Below are positions 5,151 through 11,594 of a stretch of DNA of 16,084 nucleotides, one piece after another. The DNA comes from a bacterium. Its GTDB lineage: Bacteria > Patescibacteriota > Minisyncoccia > Minisyncoccales > JAGMAB01. Numbering within the stretch: position 1 is the first letter of the stretch; every line of letters begins with the position of its first letter. Made by a program: the position numbers and the translations under genes. Below the pieces are notes generated by a model, which saw nothing but the letters and a program-made list of their open reading frames with translations, was not told where the DNA came from and ran no database searches. The DNA is taken from the NCBI GenBank assembly GCA_030643665.1, contig DAOWKS010000061.1, positions 1 through 16,084 on the forward strand, read 5' to 3'.

Positions 5151-7690
5151 TTTTTAGCAATTGCTTCTTTCATTAGTTTTTCTAATTTCTCTTCTTTCTC
5201 TTTCTCTTCTATTTCTTTTTTCTCTTTCTTCTTCCATACTTCTTTATATCTTGTTTTTAGTTCTTCTATCCTTGCTTCACTTTTTTCTTTTTCTTCTTCC
5301 TTTTCTTTTTCTTCAGTAATAGATTGCATCTCTTTCTTTATTTTTCCGAATTCCGTCCGATATTCCTCTTTCTTTTCCATTGATATTCCTGGACTATTCC
5401 ATTTTTCCCATACTTCGTCTTGTTTTATCTTTAATTTTTCTATCTTTGATGTCACAGGCGCGGCAGAAGGTGTTGCAGGCGCGGTTAAATCTTGTTCTGC
5501 TTTGATTTTTTCCTGGCTTTTATCTATTTTGCTTATAATTTTATCTATTTTTTTCTGGATAGTTTTAGTTTCCTTTGAAATCTTGTTTTTATACTTGGTT
5601 TTTTTCAAAAGGTCTTGTTTTGATTTTCCTTTTAGTTTTTCGTCTCTAGAAGATTCTATTTCTTGTTCAAGTAAATCCGCTTCTTCGTCTATTCTTTCAA
5701 TTTCGCGATTACCTTTTATTAAATCTTCTCTGGCATTTGTCAATTTTTCCAGTTTATTTCTGCCTGTTTTCTTTGTTTTTTTCATCTTTTTTGAATCTTC
5801 CGGGTTTTCTTTAAAAGTTTCTTTCCATTCTTTTTCTTCCTTTATTTCTTTATCTATTTTTTCAGGAAAAGATCTTATTTCTTTATTTATTTTTCCGAAT
5901 TCCGTCCGATATTCCTCTTTCTTTTCCATTGATGTTTTCGGGTCAGTCCATTTCTTCCATATTCTTTCTTTTTTCGCCTTTAGCGCTTCTATTTCGTTTT
6001 CTCTATTTGGTGTTTTTGTTTCTTTTTCTCCTTTTTCTGTAGGTTTAGCAGGTTGACCAAGTGTTGTTTGAATTCCTTTTTTTTCTGGCTCGGCAGAAGA
6101 TGTTTCCTGCGCATTGTATTCTTCCATTTTTTTCTCATATTCTTCCCATTCGTCTTTATATGTTTCCATTTGCTCTTTGCTTTCTTCTTCTGATAAACCT
6201 GTTAAATCTGGCATTTCCGGCCTTTCCGGCTTTTTCTGTTTTTCTTCTGGTTTTTTTTCTTTTTCAAACCATTCTGAAACTCCCCATTTTTTTGCTGCTG
6301 CTCTCACGCCGGGTCCTCCTATTTCTCCCACAAGAGATTCTTTTAGACCTCCATATACTTTTTCTCTTATTGAATCAGGCGGAATAATTTTTTCTTTAGC
6401 CCAATCCACGCCTTCTTTCCTGCCTTCTTTGGTAAATCCTCCTGTAAATATACCAGCTACTCCCCCACCCAATTTTCCTGTTATTCCTTGTCCTCCTTGA
6501 AATCCTTTTGCTGCTCCTCCGGCCATTCCCGCCATTACTGAAGGCGCTGCTACCACTGCGGCTGTGCCCATTGCCTTACCCATTTTTTTAAATGTGCCGG
6601 TGATGTGTTTTGCTCCCAGGGCTTTGGTATCCATAGCCACCATCCAGCCAATAAAAAGAAAAGCCAGAACAACGCACCAGGGTAAAAGAACATTCATAAA
6701 CTCAACAATCGGAGCCGTGATATAATACCAAGCTCCTTCAGGAGGAATTCCCGGCATAAAACCAGTTGCTGAAACCACAACCATTAATTGCTCGCCCAAA
6801 TAAAGAAAGAAAGCAGCGGTAACTCCGATTAATGTCCATTCAAAAAATTGTTTCCACCATTCATCCCAGCCCAAAATGCTTTTAAAAAGATATTCGCCTT
6901 TTTGAGTTTTTGGAAAAATACGGGAAAAGAACGCTATTGGCGAAACAATCACTAAAACCCAAATCATCACATATCTCATTATAAAAAGCAGGGTATACAT
7001 AAAAAGAATAAAAGCGGTTACTAAAGAAAAAATAATCATAATCAGGGTTTTGGCAATAAGAACAAGAGGAGCTGCGGCAAGACGGGCAAAATTAAGAGCA
7101 GAAATATCACCCCAGCTTGCTAAAAGAGCAGAGCCCTGGGCAGAAAAGATATTAGCAATTAATTTAAAGCCGGTTAATTCTTCCAAAAAGAAATTCATCA
7201 GGATATTTGACGCGTCAATAATCAAACCGCAGATTACCGGAGTAAAATTGATTAAAACAGCAATGATTATTAAAACAGGCAGGGCTTTTTGCGCCTGATA
7301 TTCTTTTAAGCGCAAAGCAGTTGCCAAGCCAATGACTACCAAGGCAAGAATAAAGAACATATTGATAAAATCACGGACAATGGGCCAGCCAATTGCAACA
7401 ATACCACTAAGATTGCCATCGGTGTCATAAATATAAGGCAGGGACATAAAATAAGGGCTTAAAACCCAATTCAATAGCACGCCTGCCAAGCCAAGAATTA
7501 AATTAGAAATAGTTAAAATAATCTGAAGCCCGCCGGCAATAGCCCAGCCGATTACCCACATTCCAATCCACTCTGAGCCAAGAAAGGCCTGGCTAAAATG
7601 GAGAGGAATAATTATGCCCAGAAATATTGAAAACAAAACAGCGCTGAAAAAGAGAACTTGTTTTTTGATGTTTGTTTTCATTAGTTTCAT
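5132..7690 (-). CDS. VirB6/TrbL-like polytopic membrane protein with long coiled-coil tail
   Basis: This 852-residue protein has two very different halves. Residues 1-352 hold an N-terminal signal or anchor (about 10-35) and about seven further hydrophobic stretches (near 44-76, 105-125, 137-158, 207-235, 237-256, 283-303 and 331-352), with WWKQFFEWTLIG (278-289) between two of them, as in VirB6/TrbL channel proteins. Residues 370-420 are Gly/Ala-rich. Residues 470-852 are extremely Lys/Glu-rich, predicted coiled coil, and contain two copies of SMEKKEEYRTEFGKI (586 and 769 onward) from a 48-bp exact DNA repeat. VirB6-type proteins form the inner-membrane pore of type IV systems; the tail is unusual and may be cytoplasmic. 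The gene lies 13 nt downstream of rsmA on the same strand. ATGs at codons 1 and 4 are both possible starts. Family call from topology and context. Confidence 0.8.
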   Translation of the reverse strand: MKLMKTNIKKQVLFFSAVLFSIFLGIIIPLHFSQAFLGSEWIGMWVIGWAIAGGLQIILTISNLILGLAGVLLNWVLSPYFMSLPYIYDTDGNLSGIVAIGWPIVRDFINMFFILALVVIGLATALRLKEYQAQKALPVLIIIAVLINFTPVICGLIIDASNILMNFFLEELTGFKLIANIFSAQGSALLASWGDISALNFARLAAAPLVLIAKTLIMIIFSLVTAFILFMYTLLFIMRYVMIWVLVIVSPIAFFSRIFPKTQKGEYLFKSILGWDEWWKQFFEWTLIGVTAAFFLYLGEQLMVVVSATGFMPGIPPEGAWYYITAPIVEFMNVLLPWCVVLAFLFIGWMVAMDTKALGAKHITGTFKKMGKAMGTAAVVAAPSVMAGMAGGAAKGFQGGQGITGKLGGGVAGIFTGGFTKEGRKEGVDWAKEKIIPPDSIREKVYGGLKESLVGEIGGPGVRAAAKKWGVSEWFEKEKKPEEKQKKPERPEMPDLTGLSEEESKEQMETYKDEWEEYEKKMEEYNAQETSSAEPEKKGIQTTLGQPAKPTEKGEKETKTPNRENEIEALKAKKERIWKKWTDPKTSMEKKEEYRTEFGKINKEIRSFPEKIDKEIKEEKEWKETFKENPEDSKKMKKTKKTGRNKLEKLTNAREDLIKGNREIERIDEEADLLEQEIESSRDEKLKGKSKQDLLKKTKYKNKISKETKTIQKKIDKIISKIDKSQEKIKAEQDLTAPATPSAAPVTSKIEKLKIKQDEVWEKWNSPGISMEKKEEYRTEFGKIKKEMQSITEEKEKEEEKEKSEARIEELKTRYKEVWKKKEKKEIEEKEKEEKLEKLMKEAIAKKKKRGS
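5337..5384. repeat. 48-bp exact direct repeat, copy 1
   Basis: It is identical to 5886-5933 (offset 549 nt = 183 codons, so in phase) and encodes residues 769-785 of the VirB6-like protein. Confidence 0.9.
5886..5933. repeat. 48-bp exact direct repeat, copy 2
   Basis: It is identical to 5337-5384 and encodes residues 586-602. The residues around both copies (an xxWxKW motif upstream, E/K-rich downstream) are similar but diverged, so a longer protein module was duplicated and this core was conserved or recently homogenised. Confidence 0.9.
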
Positions 7691-7703
7691 TATACTTGTT
7701 TTG

Positions 7704-8600
7704 TTATTTTAGTATAGAATTAAAACTTTTAGTAAGCAACATCCATTGTTTAACAGATAATGTTTCTGGTCTTTGTGTTATATGGATATTGTTTTTCAAA
7801 AGCCAATTTTTTATTTTCTCGCGTTTAATTTTCAATCCAGAACACAATGTATTTATTAATTGTTTTCTCGGCTGTGAAAAACCTGCTTTAACGATTTTAA
7901 AAAACAAATCAGCATTAATCAGTTTTTTATCAGCATTAATTAGCGGTGTGATTTTGATAATAGCGGAATCAACTTTGGGAATTGGTAAAAAAGATTTTTT
8001 TGAAATATAAGCGATTATTTTTACATTGGCATAAAACTGAACCGAGACCGCCAGCAGATTCATCTTCGGCGGTTGGGCGCAAATTCTCTGCCCCACTTCT
8101 TTCTGAACCACAAAAACCATTTGTCGGGATTGGTGAAGCCTGGCTTCACCAATCCTGTCAGATTCCAGGAATTTTCTGATTACCGGCGCCGTAAGATAAA
8201 AAGGCAAGTTTCCGATTACTTTGTAATTGAGTACTGATAATTTAGGGCGAGAAATGTTCTCGTCCTGATTAATTATTGATAATTTATTATTGATAACTTT
8301 CAGAATGTCGCCTTGGATAATTTTAACATTTTTATATTCTTTCATTGTTTCTTTTAAAATTTCGCACATTTTTGCGTCTTTTTCTATGGCAATAACTCTT
8401 TTAACTTTTTTAGCTATTTCTTGTGTTAAAGTTCCGGTTCCCGGACCGATTTCTAAAACAATATCTTCTGGTTGAAGATTGGCTGCGTTAATAACTTTTT
8501 TAATTGCTGTTTTGTCAATTAAAAAATTTTGACCCAGTTTTTTTAAAGGCAAAATTTTGTATTTTTTGAGCAAGTTTTTAGTATATGTTTTTTTTAACAT
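7704..8600 (-). CDS. rsmA: 16S rRNA dimethyladenosine transferase RsmA (KsgA)
   Basis: RsmA uses S-adenosylmethionine to dimethylate two adjacent adenosines in helix 45 near the 3' end of 16S rRNA during 30S assembly. LGQNFL (22-27), VLEIGPGTGTLT (48-59, SAM-binding glycine loop), IEKD (72-75) and GNLPF (130-134, the NLPY/F motif at the active site) are all present, and the C-terminal helical domain is complete (AGFSQPRKQL, 239-248). At 298 residues it is longer than the usual 255-275. The excess sits in three repeat-bearing segments: 112-119 (palindrome), 149-158 (palindrome) and 221-231 (INAD direct repeat). None hits a catalytic motif, so the enzyme should work. It diverges from the LysM-M23 gene and is followed after 13 nt by the VirB6-like gene. 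No Shine-Dalgarno is visible. Confidence 0.95.
   Translation of the reverse strand: MLKKTYTKNLLKKYKILPLKKLGQNFLIDKTAIKKVINAANLQPEDIVLEIGPGTGTLTQEIAKKVKRVIAIEKDAKMCEILKETMKEYKNVKIIQGDILKVINNKLSIINQDENISRPKLSVLNYKVIGNLPFYLTAPVIRKFLESDRIGEARLHQSRQMVFVVQKEVGQRICAQPPKMNLLAVSVQFYANVKIIAYISKKSFLPIPKVDSAIIKITPLINADKKLINADLFFKIVKAGFSQPRKQLINTLCSGLKIKREKIKNWLLKNNIHITQRPETLSVKQWMLLTKSFNSILK
7908..7940. repeat. Direct repeat inside rsmA (ATCAGCATTAAT twice)
   Basis: ATCAGCATTAAT occurs at 7908-7919 and again at 7929-7940, 21 nt apart. It encodes the tandem LINADKKLINAD in RsmA (residues 220-231) between the catalytic domain and the C-terminal helices. Confidence 0.8.
8127..8155. repeat. Perfect 14-bp inverted repeat inside rsmA
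   Basis: GGATTGGTGAAGCC (8127-8140), a single T (8141), then GGCTTCACCAATCC (8142-8155): a perfect palindrome with a one-base centre, followed by further partial pairing outward. It encodes residues 149-158 of RsmA, a loop absent from typical RsmA between FLES and RQMVFVVQKEV. Confidence 0.9.
8245..8265. repeat. 9-bp inverted repeat inside rsmA
   Basis: GGGCGAGAA (8245-8253), loop ATG, TTCTCGTCC (8257-8265): eight of nine pairs are Watson-Crick, the other is G-T on the plus strand. It encodes residues 112-119 of RsmA, inside an extra loop before the NLPF motif. Confidence 0.8.
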
Positions 8601-8615
8601 AAGAGATGAGAGGGG

Positions 8616-8643
8616 TTGACATATAAACTGGCTAAGGTATTTT
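8616..8643 (+). promoter_or_regulatory. Promoter of the LysM-M23 gene, possibly leaderless
   Basis: TTGACA (8616-8621) and TATTTT (8638-8643) are separated by 16 nt. The expected transcription start (about 8650-8652) falls on or next to the ATG at 8652. No Shine-Dalgarno lies before the ATG, consistent with a leaderless mRNA. Confidence 0.65.
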
Positions 8644-8651
8644 AATATAAT

Positions 8652-9659
8652 ATGTATAAAAAAGCGGTTTTGACAGCAGTAATTATTTTAGTTGGTTTGA
8701 TTTCTTTGTCTTTTTCTAATAATTCCGAGCAAGAGAATTCTGTCAAAAACAATAATCATCAGGATTTATTTTTGGGCGCGACAAAAAGTTTTACCCTGGA
8801 ATCCCCTGATTTTATTTTAATTGGAAAAAACACTATAGCTGCTTCTTCACCAGCGGTTATTTTTTCACCTCAAGTTTTGGGAGCTTTGGTAGGAGCATAT
8901 GAATCAGAAGATATAAAAAAAGCAATAGTTGAATATGAAATTGAAACCGGAGACAATCTTTCATCAATTGCGCATAAATTTGATATCACTTTGGATACTT
9001 TACTTTGGGCAAATGATTTAAATAAAAATTCTCTAATTCAATCGGCACAAAAATTAGTGGTGCCGCCGGTTTCCGGAGTAATTCATCATATTAAAGCCGG
9101 TGAAACAATTTCAGAGCTTGCTCAAAAATATGAAGGCAAAACAGCTGATATAATTGCTTTTAACGAACTTTCTAACGAAGCAGATATTTTTATCGGTGAT
9201 ATTTTAATTATCCCGGACGGAAAAATGCCTAAAGTAGCAGTTCAATACGCGCCTTCTTCTGTTCCTTTGGCTAATAGTTATTTTATTTGTCCGATTTCTG
9301 CTCCCTGTCGGATTACCCAGGGGCTTCACTGGTATAACGCTATTGATTTCAGCAATGGCAAATGCAACGATGCAATTTACGCGGCAGCAGGCGGAAAAGT
9401 TTTAAAAGTAAAATTAACTACCTCTGTTTCCCGCTGGGCTTTTCACGGAGCGGGCAATCACATAACAATCTTGCATCCTAACGGAGTGGTGACAATGTAC
9501 GGTCATATTTCAAAAGCATTGGTCAGCCCGGGACAACAGGTTTCCCAAGGACAGGTTATTGCTTTAATGGGCGGCGAGCCAGGCACTCCAGGAGCAGGTA
9601 TGTCAACCGGCTGTCATGTGCATTTTGGAGTGAATGGAGCCAGAAACCCTTTTCAGTAA
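8652..9659 (+). CDS. LysM-domain M23 metallopeptidase
   Basis: This exported peptidoglycan hydrolase has 335 residues. An N-terminal hydrophobic segment (5-21) acts as signal or anchor. Two LysM peptidoglycan-binding modules follow: about 94-138 (YEIETGDNLSSIAHKFDI...) and about 144-188 (HHIKAGETISELAQKYEG...). The C-terminal M23 domain (about 220-330) carries H226 and D232, MYGH (282-285) and CHVHFG (321-326), which match the zinc and catalytic residues of LytM-type endopeptidases. The H-x5-D spacing in HWYNAID is wider than the H-x3-D of LytM, so it belongs to a variant subgroup. It probably cleaves peptide cross-links during wall remodelling. The gene diverges from rsmA and ends 4 nt from the convergent comM stop, with no terminator between. 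Confidence 0.92.
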   Translation: MYKKAVLTAVIILVGLISLSFSNNSEQENSVKNNNHQDLFLGATKSFTLESPDFILIGKNTIAASSPAVIFSPQVLGALVGAYESEDIKKAIVEYEIETGDNLSSIAHKFDITLDTLLWANDLNKNSLIQSAQKLVVPPVSGVIHHIKAGETISELAQKYEGKTADIIAFNELSNEADIFIGDILIIPDGKMPKVAVQYAPSSVPLANSYFICPISAPCRITQGLHWYNAIDFSNGKCNDAIYAAAGGKVLKVKLTTSVSRWAFHGAGNHITILHPNGVVTMYGHISKALVSPGQQVSQGQVIALMGGEPGTPGAGMSTGCHVHFGVNGARNPFQ

Positions 9660-9663
9660 CAAT

Positions 9664-11214
9664 TTAGTCCCGGCGGAAGCGGTAAGAAAGAGCTTCGGCT
9701 AAATGATTGCGGGTAATGTTTTCAGAATTGTCTAAATCAGCAATGGTTCTGGCTACTTTTAAAACCCGGTGATAGCCGCGAGCCGATAACTTGCCGGAAT
9801 CAACATAATTTCTCAAAAGATTTTCTGTTTTACTGTCAATTGCGCAGTATTTTTTTATTTCAGGGATTTCCATTTCTGAATTCGTTTTTTCAAAAGAGCC
9901 CCCACTACCAAATTTTTGGTGTGGGGGTAAAAATCGTTCTCTTTGAATTTTTCTAACTTTTTCCACTCTTTGTTTTATTTTCGCGCTGGAATTTTCTTCG
10001 TCAACAGAGGTTAATTTTTCGTATTTTAAAGCCGGCACCGGGATAAAAAGGTCAAGCCGGTCCATTAAAGGACCTGACAATTTTCTTCTATACATTTGAA
10101 TTTGGGAAGGCGTACAAGTGCATTCCCTTTCCGGGTCTCCATAAAAACCGCAGGGACAGGGATTAGCCGCCGCAACTAAAGTAAAGCGAGCCGGCAGAGT
10201 TAAACAATGTTTTGCCCGCAGTAAAGTAATTTTTCCTTCTTCCAACGGTTGTCTTAAACTTTCCAAAACATCGCGGTGGAATTCCGGAAACTCATCCAAA
10301 AAAAGAATTCCCCGATGGGATAAAGTAATTTCTCCTGCTCGCGGAGGATTGCCGCCGCCAATCAAAGATACTTCAGAAGAAGTATGATGGGGCGAACGAA
10401 AAGGCCTTAAATTAATTAAAGGTTTTTTTTGCGGAAGCAAGCCGGATATGCTGTAAATTTTCGTCACTTCCAGAAATTCTTCAAAAGAGAGTTGCGGCAG
10501 AATTGACGGAATGGCTTTGGCAAGCAAACTTTTACCCGCGCCGGGCGGTCCGGTCATTAAAATGTTATGGCTGCCGGCGGCAGCGATTTCCAGAGCCCGT
10601 TTGGCTGATTCTTGGCCTTTAATATAGCCCAAATCAACCGGATATTCAGGGGTTTGAAAAAAATCTTTTATATTGAGATTAAAATTAGGAATTTCTTTTT
10701 TTCCTTCCAAATAATCAATTGCTTCTTTTAAATTTTCCACGCCTATTACTTTTAGACCTTTTACTATGGCGGCTTCAGCCCTGTTTTCTTTTGGCAGGAT
10801 TAATTCGGAAAAACCTTTTTCTCGGCAAGCAATGGCAAAAGAGATAGCTCCTTTTATCGGCCTTAGCCGTCCATCCAGAGCCAATTCTCCCAAAAGAATT
10901 TTATTTAAAGGGTTAAATCTAATTTTTTTAGCCGTTAAAAGATAACCTAAAGCAATTGGCAAGTCATAGAAAGAACCTTCTTTTTTTAAATCAGCTGGAG
11001 CCAGAGAAACCAATACCCTGGTTGATTGGTGATGGGGAGATTTAAATCCAGAACTTTCGATTGCGGCGCCAACTCTTTCTTTTGCTTCCTGGACTGCTTT
11101 ATCAGGCAAGCCGACAATTTCAAAATGCCTCAATCCATATGAGGCATCTACTTCCACTTCAATGAGCTGGGCTTCTAAACCCGAAAGAGCGGCTGAAAAA
11201 ACTTTAGAAGGCAT
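9664..11214 (-). CDS. comM: ComM/YifB-family Mg-chelatase-like AAA ATPase
   Basis: This 516-residue protein matches the full family length. The N-terminal ChlI-like/Lon-S5-fold domain (1-170; LVSLAPADLKKEGSFYDLP) is complete. Walker A is GPPGAGKS (222-229), Walker B is ILFLDEFPE (303-311), RSPHHTSS (273-280) is the family signature, CPCGFYGD with CTC (353-367) is the zinc-binding-like cysteine cluster, and the C-terminal GYHRVLKVARTIADL is intact. ComM is known as a hexameric helicase that promotes branch migration during natural transformation. An extra loop PPHQKFGSGG (430-439), encoded by a hairpin repeat, sits where relatives go nearly straight from QRERF to NSEM. It is the last gene of the long minus-strand block, 9 nt after the DksA-like gene. 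Confidence 0.93.
   Translation of the reverse strand: MPSKVFSAALSGLEAQLIEVEVDASYGLRHFEIVGLPDKAVQEAKERVGAAIESSGFKSPHHQSTRVLVSLAPADLKKEGSFYDLPIALGYLLTAKKIRFNPLNKILLGELALDGRLRPIKGAISFAIACREKGFSELILPKENRAEAAIVKGLKVIGVENLKEAIDYLEGKKEIPNFNLNIKDFFQTPEYPVDLGYIKGQESAKRALEIAAAGSHNILMTGPPGAGKSLLAKAIPSILPQLSFEEFLEVTKIYSISGLLPQKKPLINLRPFRSPHHTSSEVSLIGGGNPPRAGEITLSHRGILFLDEFPEFHRDVLESLRQPLEEGKITLLRAKHCLTLPARFTLVAAANPCPCGFYGDPERECTCTPSQIQMYRRKLSGPLMDRLDLFIPVPALKYEKLTSVDEENSSAKIKQRVEKVRKIQRERFLPPHQKFGSGGSFEKTNSEMEIPEIKKYCAIDSKTENLLRNYVDSGKLSARGYHRVLKVARTIADLDNSENITRNHLAEALSYRFRRD
9899..9927. repeat. Hairpin-forming inverted repeat inside comM
   Basis: CCCCCAC (9899-9905), a bulged T, ACCAAA (9907-9912), loop TT, TTTGGT (9915-9920), GTGGGGG (9921-9927): 13 perfect pairs with a single bulge. 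It encodes residues 430-439 of ComM, in a segment absent from typical family members. Its GC-rich ends contrast with the surrounding AT-rich DNA. Confidence 0.9.
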
Positions 11215-11223
11215 AATGTTTTT

Positions 11224-11592
11224 TTAATTACACTTTTTGCAGGTTTTAGCTTCTGGATAAATCTTTAATCTTTTAATACTGATTGATTTCCCGCACTTTT
11301 CGCAAATTCCATATTTTTCCTTTTTGAGTTTTTGCAGAGCACTATTAATATCTTTTAATTTTAATTCCAAGCTGTATTCAATAGGCAAAAGAGTAGAATA
11401 TTCTTCAACTTCATCTGCCGCTGTTTCCATAGCCGAGCTGCTGCTTGACCCGCCGTTCCATTGAGGAAAACGAGTGTCCCAATCCCCTTTCAATTTTTTA
11501 TCTTTTTTAGCAAATGTCTTAGGCTCTTTTTCAACGGCTGTTTTTTCTTTTTCCAGTTTTTGTTTTAATTCTTGAACTAATTTTTTATTCAT
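11224..11592 (-). CDS. DksA/TraR-type C4 zinc-finger protein
   Basis: This 122-residue protein ends in a zinc finger with C97, C100, C118 and C121 inside YGICEKCGKSI ... EAKTCKKC, the DksA/TraR signature. The preceding region (about 55-93) is predicted helical and matches the coiled coil that enters the RNA polymerase secondary channel in DksA. The N-terminus is Lys/Glu-rich, with a Gly-Ser linker GGSSSSSA (47-54) that is unusual. DksA relatives modulate transcription initiation, often with ppGpp; whether this protein does is not shown. The usual DxxDxA motif at the coiled-coil tip is not clearly present. It sits 2 nt after the amidase stop and 9 nt before comM, so the three are probably one transcript. 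Confidence 0.85.
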   Translation of the reverse strand: MNKKLVQELKQKLEKEKTAVEKEPKTFAKKDKKLKGDWDTRFPQWNGGSSSSSAMETAADEVEEYSTLLPIEYSLELKLKDINSALQKLKKEKYGICEKCGKSISIKRLKIYPEAKTCKKCN

Positions 11593-11594
11593 AA

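Noticed and set aside
5502..6500. Long plus-strand open frames opposite the VirB6-like tail
   Set aside because: They are Ser/Phe-rich low-complexity readings of the opposite strand of a Lys/Glu-rich coiled coil, without start signals or domains.
1024..7690. A complete conjugative element
   Set aside because: No relaxase, coupling protein, integrase or origin of transfer is visible, so only a secretion/pilus-like gene set is supported.
8127..8155. Palindrome in rsmA as a terminator
   Set aside because: It is within an intact coding sequence and has no T-run on either side.
8646..8651. TATAAT just before the LysM-M23 ATG as the -10 box
   Set aside because: It lies 24 nt after TTGACA, too far, and the start would fall inside the gene. 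TATTTT at 8638-8643 has correct spacing.
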